Positions 24,043 to 35,217 are shown, numbered from the stretch's first letter. The stretch: DNA of 64,000 nt from Eleusine coracana subsp. coracana (GCA_032690845.1 CM064426.1:46206508-46270507); one strand, 5' to 3'. Numbers and translations: made by a program. Notes: generated from the sequence alone by a model not told the origin.

Positions 24043-25056
24043 CACTACTAGAATAAAATTCTACAGTGACAAGTCAAAAAAAGCCTTAGTGGCAGAACAT
24101 TAAAACGTCACTGAAATTCTATCACTACTTAATGACCTAGATAGTAGCAGGCTGATTTCCGCTACTGACACATGTGACACTATCCTAAAAAAAAGACGTT
24201 AGTGACAGTCTAGATACCACCACCGATATCATAACTCAAACGCTACTATCAAAAAGGGCTAGGGGACCTCACCGGTCCTGTACATGCGACCGGTGTTGGG
24301 TTCCGCCCTAGCCGCGCTGCCACTTCACTTCACCAGCCCCTGCTTCGCGTCTGTGCCATCCGCCGCGTCCGCATCCACGCCGTCCGCCGCGTCCACGTCC
24401 ATGTCCGTTTGGCGCTAGGTCTCCACCGGAGCCTGCGGCGTAGGAGGGGCCGCCGCGAGCTCCACCGGAGCCAGTTTTGGAGGAGAGACCACTGCGCCCT
24501 CCACCGGAGCCGAGCCCTCCGCGGCCACCGCTGCCGACGTGCCGCTGCCCGACAGCGGAGGGCTGAGGACGACGCGGCCCGAAGGTGGAGGCGGTGCGGC
24601 GGCCGGAGGAGTAGGAGGAGGCGGTATGGCGGCCGGAGGAGGAGGAGGAGGCGGTGCGGCGGCCGGACGAGGACAAGGAGGCGATGCGGCGGCGGTGGCG
24701 GCGTGGCTTAACCCTAACCCCAGAGGAGGTGGCACAGCACGGGCGGAATGCGCCCCGAGTCCACACCACCTCCTTTTTTATATACGCAACACGCCCTTAG
24801 TAGTTGGCCTGCATTGTCAGGCCGTAGCTATTGGGTCTTCAAGCCTTAGCTGTGGGACTGGCAAAGGCTACAACTGTGGTGTAAACCGTAGTAGCGGGCT
24901 TTGTACCCTCAGTAGCAGGCATACAGTGCCCGCTACTACGGTTTGCTTCGCAGTAGCGGTCCCGGGTACCTTCCCAATCTCGGTTGCGGGCTCTTATAAG
25001 GCCCGCTGCTAAGCTTTTTACCCCGTCCGCCACTGTAGAACTTTTTTGTAGCAGTG
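24043..25056. mobile_element. Non-autonomous CACTA element, 1014 bp
   Basis: The left end CACTACTAGAATAAAATTC and the right end (reverse complement CACTGCTACAAAAAAGTTC) are inverted repeats, each running into TCTACAGTG. The flanks are AAA (24040-24042 and 25057-25059), the 3-base duplication of CACTA elements. The subterminal zones hold repeated short motifs around GTAGCGG/CGCTACT. The core (24300-24770) is strongly GC-rich with long overlapping frames on both strands (Ser/Arg-rich, Pro-rich or Gly-rich) and no transposase. Confidence 0.88.
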
Positions 25057-25059
25057 AAA

Positions 25060-25566
25060 ATTATGAGACAATTCCCTCTATGTCATTGAAATTTTACTTT
25101 GCTTCTTATAGAGCATGAAAATATTTTAATTTCCTTATTTGCCATCCTATAGGATTATAATTCCTCTAGCGCCATATTCATTAATTTAGCCCTCTAAACA
25201 ATATTAAATCACACATACAAAGAAGAAATTGCCTATAGAAAAGCACCAATCTTGATTGTGGTAGATCATTACTTGCAATTTCTCAAACAAAACAAAAACA
25301 AAACAAAAGTAAATGAAGACGTTGATGCACATATTACCAATAAAATATGATAATATTTTCTCAAAAAACCTGGAAAATAAAATATACAAAAAATCGATAA
25401 GTTTTAGTGACAAAAAACGAACAAAAATTGTTAAAAAAAATGGCATTAAATTTATTAAATATTAAGTTGATGGTAAATAAGGAACTTCACAATTTTTTAT
25501 GGAAATAAGGAACCAAGTAAATTTTCAATGGGATGGATGGAATTCTAACGAGAATTATACATGGAT
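25060..25566. other. AT-rich flank, no gene seen
   Basis: Very AT-rich, with A-runs and no recognisable motif. It ends with TGGAT (25562-25566), the target duplication of the following Copia element. Confidence 0.5.
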
Positions 25567-26480
25567 TGTGGGAAATATGCATATTATTCTAATTCTAGAT
25601 TTAGTTTTAGCAAATTTCATAACAATTCAAACACGAGATGCATTTACTCACGTAGAACAAAACAAATAAAAGCATGAGAGTCATTTACTCATGTATGGTT
25701 TGTCGCGCTTCATCTAGCGCAAATAGTAGACGAAGTAGACCATTAATGTAAACGCCGTAGTTCGTCGATGAGGCAACACAGATCATCGCGGATCAGCCTC
25801 GAGCGGTCACGCAAATACGCTTCCCAGAAACCTTATTGCCGTCCCTCGTGCAGGCTTCACAACGGCAAAGGTTCGAGATTCTGCTCACCATTTTCCTCGG
25901 TGCACGCCAAGGAATAGGGCTAGTGAGGTGGAAGCAGCTCAACACAATAACACAGCTCTCCAAAGGAAGGAAGAAGAAGAAGTGAAAGCAATAATTTCAA
26001 GTTCTGGAAACCTGGAGGTCTCTAGAGGCCTTATATAGGCTCGGCTGCCCTCCAGGAGCCGTTTCCTCTCTAATTACACCCACTAATTAGTAGTTAATAG
26101 CAAGACTAGCCTATTAACTCTAATTATGGTAATTAACTGTATTAATCCTCTTAAGTACATAAGAATTTAGGATTTTGGAAGATGCGAGTGGTAAAAATTA
26201 CTTAGACTCACAGACACGCCACGCCACGATCGTGCATCGCAAGTCACAAGTCACGCGGACAACACGCGAAAAAGCATGTATATGCGCGCGTGCATGTGTA
26301 CTCATAGCAATGCTCCCTTTCTCTCCTAATGCTTCTTTATTCAGCCATGGGCAGGAGTGCTGCTATTTAAGTTGGCGTGGACCATCATAGACTAGTAAGG
26401 TAGTACTAATACCAACAACCACTTATTGCTTTGGAATTTCTCCGGAATGAGCCACATAACAAATGGGCCAAATTGCAACA
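25567..26480 (-). repeat. 3' LTR of the minus-strand Copia element
   Basis: On the plus strand it starts TGTGGGAAATATGCATATT and ends AAATTGCAACA. Next to it lies ATCCCCCACC (26481-26490), the polypurine tract in reverse. Compared with the other LTR it has many small differences, including a CG-rich stretch near 26290. Confidence 0.92.
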
Positions 26481-26776
26481 ATCCCCCACCAATTCCAAAG
26501 CAAGGAATAGAGGTCAAAAGGATCACTGTGTTGAAGTGTCGTTAATATACCAGTCTTTCAGTAAAAGTCTCGTACGGGTTGAACTTAAACCTAGAATATC
26601 AATATTCATCTTTCCACAGCTGAAGAATGGACTAGGCCTTGAATTCTCAGCCTTGTGTGGGTAGACTTCAATTGAAATCAAATTGATACTAGGCTACCAA
26701 AACAACCTCACCTAACCGAAGCGTTAATGGTCTGCTCCCAAATCTTCTCATGAGCCTTTATGAGAATGCTCTATTC

Positions 26777-27490
26777 TCACAAACTGCGACCTACAATTTT
26801 TAGCAAGTAAGTATAGCAAAAACGAGTAGCATAATCAATCAAAGTCATGAAATATCTCTTGCCTGCTCTTGTCAATAATCCATTCATTTCACACAAATCA
26901 GAATGAATAAGATCTAATGGTGCTAAATTTCGCTTTTCCTCTAAACTTTTAAATGGTTTTCGAGGTTGTTTTGCTTGCACACAAGATTGACACTTTGATA
27001 CCTTTGATAATATTGAACTTAGGGATAAGTTCTAATCTGGACATTCTAGCAATGGCATCAAACCCAATATGACAAAACATGAGTGCCACACATCAACTTC
27101 ATAAATATTTTTATTAATCATGGATGCAGCATTTAGATTATAAGAATAATCAGAAGTATTCAAGCAGAACAAGCCTCCGCTTAAATAGCCTTTACCAACA
27201 AAGTTTCCAAACATGGACAATACAACTTTATTTGACTCAAACACTAACTTGTAACCATCCCGACACAATAAGGAAACACTAATCAAATTCTACTTTATTG
27301 TGAGAGCATGTTGCAGGTTCTTCAAAAGAATAGTCTTCCCTGATGTGAGCTTCAGTTCGACCGTACCAACACCAAGAACAGTAGCAGCTGATCCATTTCC
27401 CATCAGGATGAAGGAGGACCACGTCCCATGGTAAGAAGAGAACATAGACAAATCAGAACACACATGAATATTGGCACCCGTATCAACCCA
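26777..27490 (-). pseudogene. Copia protease, GAG-pre-integrase and integrase N-terminal fragment
   Basis: From high to low coordinate the minus strand shows VDTGANIHVC (protease active site, about 27485-27455), LISVSLLCRDGYKLVFES and NKNIYEVDVWHSCF (GAG-pre-integrase), then KQPRKPFKSLEEKRNLAPL and LIHSDLCEMNG with FMTLIDYATRF (integrase N-terminal half and first catalytic Asp). It stops abruptly at YTYLLKIVG; everything downstream in pol is missing. Several stops interrupt the frame. Confidence 0.85.
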
Positions 27491-27549
27491 CTAATCTAAA
27501 GATTGAATGGCTGTAAAAACAAATAGTAAATTACCATACCGAGTGGATC

Positions 27550-28395
27550 TGTCTCATCACTGTTGTTTTGGCCAATGGTAACATTGACAACCTTCTTCTA
27601 CTATCCATCAAAATTGTCTTTGCGGTGGTGGCAATCTTTCGCATGGTGCCCTGGTTTGCCACACACAACATTTGTACTAGCACCATTCTCTGCAGTAAGT
27701 TTTAGTTGTTTTCTTTGGCTTTCCACTAGCCTGCATCCTTCCCTTCTTCTTGCTATAGTAAGTTTTATTTTCAACTACAACATTTGTACTAGCACCATTC
27801 TCTGTAGCGACAGAAGTGCTAGGAGCATCTTTGGCTCTTGCCTTTTCTCCACAACAAGGGCTATAATCAGATTCTCAGTTGAGATATCTTTCCTCTGGTG
27901 TTTTAAGCTCATGGCAAAATCTCTCCATGTGGCAGGAAGTTTGGCAATAATGCCCGCTGCCACAACTCAATCAGACAGAGGACATCCCAAACTTGCAATC
28001 TCTCCGGCCAGAAGCTGTAACTTGTGAGCTTGAGACACTATCGACTTTGCAGCATCAATGCTGAAGTCAAAGAGTTGCTCACATGTGCACAGCAGGCGAC
28101 CGACTTCAAAGACGACATATTTGCGCTCAAGTGCATCCGACAACTCAGTGGGATCAGTATAATTCATATACACATCATATAAATTATCCGCTAAAAGGGT
28201 CAAGATGCAGCCAAGCGTTGAATCGCGCGCTGTGGGAAAAGCAGTGGTCTGCTCAACCGTGAATGGCATCACTGGATGGATCACCCACCACAGTCCCATT
28301 GACATAAGCCAGAATCTAACTTTAGTCTACCAACAACGGAAGTTTTCACCACAACCAAACCTCTCAGGTTTCATTGCATCTGAAGCACCAGCCAT
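27550..28395 (-). pseudogene. Copia gag, decayed
   Basis: The likely start ATG at 28395 begins MAGASDAMKPERF; a stop follows near 28325. The main body (28305-27967) shows LGCILTLLADNLYDVYMNYT and LCTCEQLFDFSIDAAKSIV. The next block (27963-27775) shows AAGIIAKLPATWRDFAMSLK and STENLIIAL, the capsid-like gag_pre/UBN2 region of Copia. A phrase of about 28 bases (centred on ACTAGCACCATTCTCTG) is present twice, near 27666 and 27780, indicating an internal duplication in the linker before the zinc knuckle. Confidence 0.82.
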
Positions 28396-28437
28396 TGCTA
28401 GAACAATAGAATAAACTCAGTGATAAGGTTTGTGGAC

Positions 28438-29356
28438 TGTTAGAAATATGTGTATTATTCTAATTCCAGATTTTAGTTTTAGGAAAATTTCATAACAATT
28501 CAAACTCGAGATGCAAAATAACTCTAGCAGCAAGTAGAACAAAACAAATAAAAGCTTGAGAGATATTTACTCACGTAAGGTTTGTCAGTGCTTAATCTAG
28601 CACAAATAGTAAACAAAGCAGATCGTCGATGTAAATGTTGTAGTTCATCGATGAGGCAGCGCAGATCGACGTGGATTAACCTCGAGCAGTCACGCAAATG
28701 CGCTGCCCAGAAACATTATTGCCACCCCTCGTGCATGCTTCACGACGGCAAAGGTTCGGAGATTCCGCTCATCCTTTTCCTCGGTGCACGCTAAGGAATA
28801 GGGCCGACGAGATGGAAGCAGCTCAACACTACAGCACAACTCTCCAAAGGAAGGAAGAAGTGGAAGCGATCTTTTCGAGTTCTGGAAACCTGGACATCTC
28901 CAGGGGCCTTATATAGGCTCGGCTGCCCTCCAGGAGCCGTTTCCTCTCTAATTGCGGCCACTAATTAGTAGTTAATAGCATGGCTGGCCTATTAACTTTA
29001 ATTATGACAATTAATTATGTTTTAATTCTCTTAATTAGTACATAGCGGTTCATGATTATGGAGGATACGAGCGGTAAAAATTACTTAGACTCACAGACAC
29101 GCCATGCCACGGTCGCGCGTCACAAGTCACACGGGACAACACGTAAAAAATAAGCGCGTGCGCGTGCGTGTGTGTACTCATAGGAATGCTCCCTTTCTCT
29201 CCCAATGCTTCTTTATTCAGCCATGGGCAAGAGTGCTATTATTTAAATTGGTGTGGACCATCATAGACTAGCAAGGTGGTACTAATACCAACAACCACTT
29301 ATTGCTTTGGAATTTCATCTTAATGGGCCACATAAAAAATAGACCAAATTCCAACA
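28438..29356 (-). repeat. 5' LTR of the minus-strand Copia element
   Basis: On the plus strand it starts TGTTAGAAATATGTGTATT and ends AAATTCCAACA, giving terminal TGTTGGAATT...TTCTAACA in the element's own direction. A TATA-like stretch near the GCCTTATATAGGC motif (28906-28918) is shared with the other LTR (26030-26042). The TGTTGGAATT start is the same as in the Copia LTR at 2560. Confidence 0.92.
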
Positions 29357-29489
29357 TGGATCATATAGTTGAGGTAGTTGAGAAATGAGGGCAATAGATC
29401 ATAATGCGAGATACGGGTGTGTGACAACTAACGTGGATGGTATAGACTAAATTTGCTCTTCCCTCGTTTGGTTTGAAAATAGAAAATAA

Positions 29490-29823
29490 GACCTCCTTTG
29501 GAACACATGATTCTCAAAATATAGAAATAAAAATACATAGGATTGAAGATGTATAATATTTGCAATCCTACAGAAATTGAGAATGCAGTAAACTTTCCAA
29601 TTGCGTGTTTTGATACAGCATAAAAAACACATGAATTTGAGAAAATATAAGACAAAGAAAAGATTCCGCAAAAATTACTATGGAGGAAGAGATTCCATAG
29701 GAATTTCATAGGCTTAACATGAGCTCAATCCCTTGTTCCATATAGCCATATAGGAAATTTTCCTGTAGGTTTGAGTCCTCTGATCGAAATTCCTATATTT
29801 TTATTTTGTTCCAAAAGGAGGCC
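29490..29823. mobile_element. PIF/Harbinger (Tourist-like) MITE, 334 bp
   Basis: Inverted ends GACCTCCTTTGGAACA and TGTTCCAAAAGGAGGCC are flanked by TAA (29487-29489 and 29824-29826). A TAA duplication and a G-rich terminus suit PIF/Harbinger-type MITEs. No coding potential; the interior is AT-rich. Confidence 0.82.
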
Positions 29824-29869
29824 TAAAATGTTCAATAAAAAATATATATTAGATAAGAAAACATTTGAA

Positions 29870-29985
29870 CCATCTGGTTGGAATGGTTGCAACAACGGTG
29901 CTGAGTTGGGGACTCAAACCCGGGTGCGTAGCTTCCACCACATGAACCTAACTAGCTGAGTAATTTGCGACATGGCCAAAACAAC
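29870..29985 (-). mobile_element. tRNA-derived SINE fragment
   Basis: Read on the minus strand it contains TACTCAGCTAGTTAGG (A-box-like, about 29962-29947) and GGTTTGAGTCC (B box, 29920-29910) at tRNA-like spacing, with CACCCGGGTTTGAGTCCC typical of grass SINE heads. The 3' tail is not clear. It is not a functional tRNA: the acceptor and anticodon stems do not pair. Confidence 0.6.
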
Positions 29986-29989
29986 TCCT

Positions 29990-30577
29990 CCATGTGGAAT
30001 CTATTATACATCTTCAAGCCCAACTTGTTTAGGTATCCTTCTCTACTTTTTGATCCGTGAACGGAGTCCTTCATGGCTTCATGCAAACATAATGCATGCA
30101 ATGTAGCAAGTCCTCGACCCTGAAACTGTACTTAATTTGGCACAGACTATTCGATTGCCAATAATTCATTAATTTGGCACAGATTAGTTTGATTGCCAAT
30201 AATTCATTAATTTGGCAAAGATTAGTTCGATTGTCAATAATTCATTAATTTGGCTATCCCTTAAACTGACCAGCCAAGTTACACCATAAACAAAACTGTC
30301 TCACAAATAATTTAGCTCAAATAGTCAAATAGGCAGCAATGCCAGTAACAAGGTTCAAGATTCATGTGTTATCTAGCTAACAGCAACGAAATATGCACAA
30401 CATGCTTTGCACCGAATTTAGCTTCAGTCACACATTTGATATTCAGCTTTGTTCTAAGCTCTGTAAGCTTATGTTGATAAGCATACAGAGCTGACACCTA
30501 ACGGTCAAAGGCCATTGTGATCTCCACACCGGTCTAAAGCACAGCAAAAATTGTACGCGCGTGACCTTGGCCAGCGC
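29990..30577. other. Intergenic sequence left of the CACTA element
   Basis: Apart from the 37-38 base tandem repeat at 30134-30255 there is no supported feature. The last bases continue, across the CACTA insertion, into 47647 and beyond, which is upstream DNA of rbcS. Confidence 0.5.
30134..30255. repeat. 37/38-bp tandem repeat, 3.2 copies
   Basis: Units start at 30134, 30171 and 30209, with a partial fourth at 30247. Each begins AATTTGGCA, contains CGATTG/TGATTG and ends CAATAATTCATT. Units differ by a few substitutions. Confidence 0.9.
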
Positions 30578-31035
30578 CAACACTACAACAAAAAGGGTCA
30601 TAAACAACGCCCTATCAGTAGTGGTTCATTTGAAATCGCTGCTGATAGTTTATAAAGAGCGGTTCAAACTATCAAAGCCCAAAAAAAGATGGTCCCTGAA
30701 ACTGAGCCATTGGGTCCCTCAAAATGCATGGCCAACTGTAGTTCTGTATAGAAGTATAGTCAAGTCTCTTTTACAAAAAAACGGTGAGTTGTGGTCGGAG
30801 TGAACAACACTTGTAATGTGAGTAGTATACTTCAGCGTTAACTAGTAAACTACTTGATGCCCTTGGAAATATTGTTGCCTAGAGTTCTAGCATACTAGTT
30901 TGACAGTTGAGGATCATATATATTGTTTTTTTTTCTCTTTCCATAGTATATTGTCATATATAAGCAATAGTATTATATTTTTTTATGTTCTTACTCTGAA
31001 CCTCAACATCAGCTAGGATAAAACCATTCGACATA

Positions 31036-31132
31036 GAGATTTTTGCACTATCTCAAGAATGATATTCTTCAAGTAATAAAATTGTTGTTACTTAAAAGAA
31101 TAACGTTCTAAAGATAGTACAAAAATCTTTAT
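31036..31132. repeat. Imperfect ~95-bp fold-back within the CACTA arm
   Basis: GAGATTTTTGCACTATCT at the left pairs with AGATAGTACAAAAATCTT at the right, and pairing continues inward with a few mismatches to a short AT-rich loop near 31082. It could be a tiny MITE (TA at both sides) or a hairpin belonging to the CACTA element. Confidence 0.6.
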
Positions 31133-31158
31133 CTGCAATGATTTTACTCCTGGTTCCT

Positions 31159-32789
31159 TGAGAAACCATGTGGATATGTGCCATGGTTTGTAATATATGT
31201 GATGAGTAATTGACTTGAGCGGACCTTGTGTTTGAGTTGAAATGCGGGAATCTTGGGATTGCATGAGTTTGTGTATGTCATGATCTTGACTAACCAAAGT
31301 TGGTGGAAGTATTGATGAATTTACTGGAGTTGGAAAATGTGTTTGCTTGTCTTATGATGTGTAGGTCACTAGAGTCAACTTGGCGGTCAACGGCGAGAGG
31401 ATCGGGCACAAGTAGGGGCTTGGGGCCGGACGATCAGGATGCCGATTGGAGTCAAGGGTGATCCACACCGTACACATGGAGAGGCGAGAAGCACGGATGG
31501 TTTCACGGTTGAGCCTCAAAACCGTGGTGTGATGAAGACGGCGTGTTGACTAAGTCAAGGCGAACGGGATGCCGGTACAAGTGACAAGGGGGCCTGATGG
31601 ACAGGGACTGGGAGAGACTTGCCGGTGGTCAAGATCATGGGATAAGGTGACACGCATCAACAATGAGAAGTTGTGCTTTGAGAAGCATGCAAGGCAGTTT
31701 CCCGGTTTGGGCCTCAAAACCGGTGGCGGTGGTTGGTAGTGCACGTGGCACCATCACGGAGCTTGCTTCGAGGTGAAGCAAAGACGTGAAGCGTCTGATG
31801 GCATTCGGGTGATGAGGCGAAAGATGGATGATTATGCCTCCGGTGGTAGGTGGGTGTGATATGTAGGCCAAGGGTAGAGTGGTCATGTGGACAATATAAG
31901 GAGAGGTAAGGCTAGTGGAAGAGCAGTCTCTCTCCCCATTAGCCTTGTGTTAGGACTTCAACAAGTGGCTTCTAAGACTTGTATCTATGGATCTTGTAAG
32001 CATGTTTCCATGACATGAGATTTATTTTCATGCTCAAGATCTTCCTCTCTCCCTAAATCCCGAATTTCTCTTTTTCCCTATTTTCGGAGCTATTTTCGTG
32101 GGAATTTTCAATCTCCTTTTTGGATGAGTTTTTGGGGCGGATTTCTTGAGGAACTTGTTTCTATGATGAGCTAGAACAATCCTTCATAGGTCTTTGACTG
32201 AATCCATAGCTCTAGCACCTTCGATTTGAAGGATTTCTCAAGTTTTCCCTTTTTGGTGTTCCTGGCACAAGATCTGAAATTCGTGATGATTTCTTGAGCC
32301 AATTGAGTTGATCTTCTTGGATTAGGGTCGTGATGTGCTAAGGATTCACTGATCCAAAAATTGCATCATTTGGAGTTTGTTTGATTAGGTTTTGGAGAAG
32401 ATTTGCCAAAATCCCAAAAGTTTCTGCTGTTTCATCGGGGTCGATTGGCACTGCCGACGACCAGGACCGGCACTGCCGGTGGGTTGCAGAACCCCGCACT
32501 AGCATTGCCGATGGCCCTGATCGGCACTGCCAGTGGTGGTCCAGTAAGGTGCAGTTTTATGAGGTTTTTGACTATCTCAAGTCTCTGCTGTTTTTCTTTG
32601 TTTCCACTGTATTTCATAGTTGTTGTTGATCCTACTAGGGATAGTACACCACGAGTTGGTGTGTGTAGTCATGGTGATCGGTTTGGAGGTTGGCTCGAGT
32701 TGCTTTTGGAATATAGGCCAAGTTCTCTTTTAGAATTTTGACTGACTCCCATTCACCCCCCCCCCTCTGGTCGCCTTCTCGGTCCTTCA
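31159..32789 (+). repeat. 5' LTR of the SIRE/Maximus-like Copia
   Basis: 1631 bases, TGAGAAACC...CTTCA. It contains a short GC-rich tandem motif (around GGCACTGCCGATGG) at about 32445-32545 with one unit fewer than the 3' LTR. It also lacks about 15-18 bases that hold the TATA-like box in the 3' LTR (compare 31891-31900 with 46461-46490). Confidence 0.9.
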
Positions 32790-32791
32790 AT

Positions 32792-32806
32792 TGGTATTAG
32801 AGCCGG
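32792..32806 (+). promoter_or_regulatory. Primer-binding site (tRNA-iMet type) of the Copia
   Basis: TGGTATTAGAGCCGG starts two bases after the LTR and differs by one base from the common TGGTATCAGAGC complement of initiator methionine tRNA. Confidence 0.85.
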
Positions 32807-34175
32807 TTTGATCACTAGCTGACCTTCACCGGCTTTGTGATCTAAAGGCAACATAGAGAAGCGTGCTATTAAGCTGTGGATGTCCTGAGTCAAGGATGTG
32901 CTATCTGGGATATCATCGAGCAAGAATACAACATACCTACCGACCTCAACACCGCTCCAATAGGTGAGTTGAATAGGTATGAACACAACTCCAAAGCTGT
33001 CAACATTCTACTCACTACACTTGGTAGAAGTGAACATGATCGAGTTGCACACCTTGACACTGCTCATGCTATTTGGGTTAAGCTTTGCACGTACCTTAGG
33101 GTACCAATCAAGTCAAGTCTATGCGTAAGGATTCTTATAATAGACAGTACCAAACCTTTGTAGAAAAACCTGGTGAGTCACTAGATGACACCTTTCGTAC
33201 GTCTGAGGCAATTGTGTGCAACTTGCAAGATTTTGGTAACCTTGTGTACAATTATAATGATAGAGCTAAGCAACTGCTATACTCACCTGATGAAAATGTT
33301 TTGGGGGGTTAAAATTGCTGCTCTAGAAGAAACTACTGACTTCAATACCTTGAACTGTGAGCAACTATATAGCAACCTGAAATCTCATGAACTGTCTAGG
33401 AAATCTCATCCTAATCATGTTAATCCTGCTTCTAGTATGGCTTTGCTTTCTAGCTCTCAGAAGAGTGATCACAGTGCTTCTTATGGAACTAACAACTCAC
33501 TTAACAAGTCTTCTTTGGAGTTTTCTCTATCTTCTCTTGTTGCAGCTTCCGATGAACAGATGGAGTGTATCCCTGACAAGGAGTTGTCCTTGCTCACAAG
33601 GAAGTTCAAGAAGTTCTACAACAACCGGAAGGAGAAGAGGAGGTGGTTCAAGAACCTGCTTCGAGTGTGGTGACCTAGGACACTTCATTGCTGACTGTCC
33701 CAAGAAGAAGAAGAAGGCCGGGTACCACGAGGACAACACTGAAGACTTGAAGCAGAAGAAGAACCGCTTCTACAAGAAGGGCAAGAACTCCAAGAATTTC
33801 GCCAAGGCCATTACACGCGCCTGCGTTGCCGCCTTGGCGATGTCGACCTCTCATCAAGCGAAGGTCTTACAAGCTTGGAGGAGAAGGTTGAAAAGCCACG
33901 AGTCAAGAGGAAGGATAACTTCACCGGGCTTTGCTTCATGGCATAGAACGATCACAACACCGACTCTTGGTCCTACTCCGACACAAGCGAAGTACCTCCC
34001 ACTCTTGATGAGCTCTCGTCTGAACTTGATCATTTGCGCGATGTTCTGCTCTTGCAAGATGATCAGCTTCGCAGTGCTGTTCATGAGAGTAGAGAGCTTA
34101 AGTCTAAGTTGGAGAGTGCTGATTTTGAAATTGCTTCGCTTAGGTCTAACCTTGCTTGTGATGTCACTGTTGTAG
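32807..34175 (+). pseudogene. Copia gag with zinc knuckle, frameshifted
   Basis: Fragments in all three frames add up to one gag. The N-terminal part is 32876-33163 (CAIWDIIEQEYNIPTD, then LLTTLGRSEHDRVAHLDTA). The middle is 33121-33312 (YQTFVEKPGESLDDTF). The capsid C-terminal part is 33305-33673 (KIAALEETTDFNTL). A CCHC knuckle CFECGDLGHFIADC with a Lys-rich tail (KKKKK) lies at about 33655-33720. Frameshifts lie near 33110, 33300 and 33650. The domains fit a Copia capsid/nucleocapsid. Confidence 0.85.
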
Positions 34176-34185
34176 AGTGTGAATC

Positions 34186-35217
34186 ATGTCAAGTTATGAT
34201 GATGATCTGAGTTGGAGGGAGAGTGTCCATGCTCAAGTTGCCAGTCAGCTTGAGAGTGCCCTCAAGGAGCTTGATGAATTCAAAGCAAGGCCAACTCTTT
34301 TAGGTGCATGTCAGAAGTGCCCCAAGCTCACAAGTGAGTTGGAAGCTCAAACCCTCAAAGTCAAAGAGCTTGAGTCCAAGCTAGTTATTGAGACACGCTC
34401 TAAGGTCCTTCCACCATCCTGTGAGGTGTGTGTCTCTCTTAAGGACAAGCATGTAATCACTAGGGAGGAAAACAATGTCCTAGTCCAAGAAAATGACTAT
34501 CTTGTTTCTAGGCTCCAAAGAACCTTAGTGAGTGAGGAGAAAATTGAGAGTGACCTAGCAAGAGTCAAAGAGAGTGCTAGTAGGTCAACCTACAACTTGG
34601 GTTTGGGATTTGAGAGGGTTGACAAAGAGAGTGAAAATGTGGGTAAGTTTGTGCCTAGCTCTAGCTACAAGGATGAGGAACAATCCAGCAAACCCACTGA
34701 CACATACTATCCACCAAACCTCAAACCTTCCTTCAACCCAAACCAAACAGAGAAGCTAATACCCAAACCTCCTGTGCAAACAAAGCCTAAACATGAGAGT
34801 GTCTACATTTGCATGTTCTATGGGCATAAGGGTCACTTGGATGAGTACTGTTATAGGCGTAAGAGGATTGAGAGGATGCAAGCTGAGTTAACTAGGAATC
34901 TGCATCATGATGATTTTGATGGTTTTCAGCCTCGCTCTTTTTCTCGTGCCTATCATGGACAGGGTCATCCCTCATATGGCTTTGATTCACGAAATAGAGG
35001 CTTTGCGCAGCAGCGCTTTGGCGCCCCACGTTTTCCCCATCATGGTGAGCGTCACTCGCATGGGTTTGGTTTTCACACAGATGGTTTCTATTCTCACAAT
35101 CCAAGGTTTGAGTCAAGATGCTTTGATAGACCACGCTTTCCCCATTATGGCTCTCATCTCATACGTTCGAATGATAGTGCAAAGAACTGTGATGACAACT
35201 ACTGGTTGTATGGTTAA
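34186..35217 (+). CDS. Gag C-terminal extension: coiled coil plus second zinc-finger-like motif
   Basis: A 343-codon uninterrupted frame. The first 140 residues are heptad-rich and acidic (ESALKELDEFKARP, SELEAQTLKVKELESKL), with paired Cys motifs (CQKCPKL, CEVCVSL). A proline/lysine linker follows, then CMFYGHKGHLDEYC near residue 208, a CX5HX4... knuckle-like motif. An RGF/Ser/His/Arg-rich tail contains repeated RFPHHG/FPHYG. Such extensions occur between gag and protease in SIRE/Maximus Copia elements. Here it is probably read with gag in an intact copy. A short frame break separates it from the zinc knuckle upstream. Confidence 0.7.
   Translation: MSSYDDDLSWRESVHAQVASQLESALKELDEFKARPTLLGACQKCPKLTSELEAQTLKVKELESKLVIETRSKVLPPSCEVCVSLKDKHVITREENNVLVQENDYLVSRLQRTLVSEEKIESDLARVKESASRSTYNLGLGFERVDKESENVGKFVPSSSYKDEEQSSKPTDTYYPPNLKPSFNPNQTEKLIPKPPVQTKPKHESVYICMFYGHKGHLDEYCYRRKRIERMQAELTRNLHHDDFDGFQPRSFSRAYHGQGHPSYGFDSRNRGFAQQRFGAPRFPHHGERHSHGFGFHTDGFYSHNPRFESRCFDRPRFPHYGSHLIRSNDSAKNCDDNYWLYG

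Larger units (their letters stand above)
25567..29356 (-). mobile_element. Internally deleted Copia element, minus strand, TSD TGGAT
   Basis: Two direct LTRs of about 914 and 919 bases enclose under 2 kb of interior. The 5-base duplication TGGAT flanks both sides (25562-25566, 29357-29361), showing one intact insertion event. Read on the minus strand the interior holds gag, protease, GAG-pre-integrase and the first part of integrase. RT and RNase H are absent, and the 3' untranslated region with polypurine tract follows directly. The element therefore depends on another for movement. Confidence 0.93.

Noticed and set aside
24025..24050. Helitron 3' end at GCATGCCCGTGCAAAC ... CTACTAG
   Set aside because: The CTAG there belongs to the CACTA inverted repeat (CACTACTAG) and the hairpin is not correctly placed.
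24308..25012. Long GC-rich ORFs on both strands as a possible host gene
   Set aside because: They lie wholly between the CACTA inverted repeats, overlap each other on opposite strands and are low-complexity.
29881..29970. A functional tRNA gene on the minus strand
   Set aside because: Only A- and B-box-like motifs are present. The stems do not form a full cloverleaf and SINE-like flanks follow.
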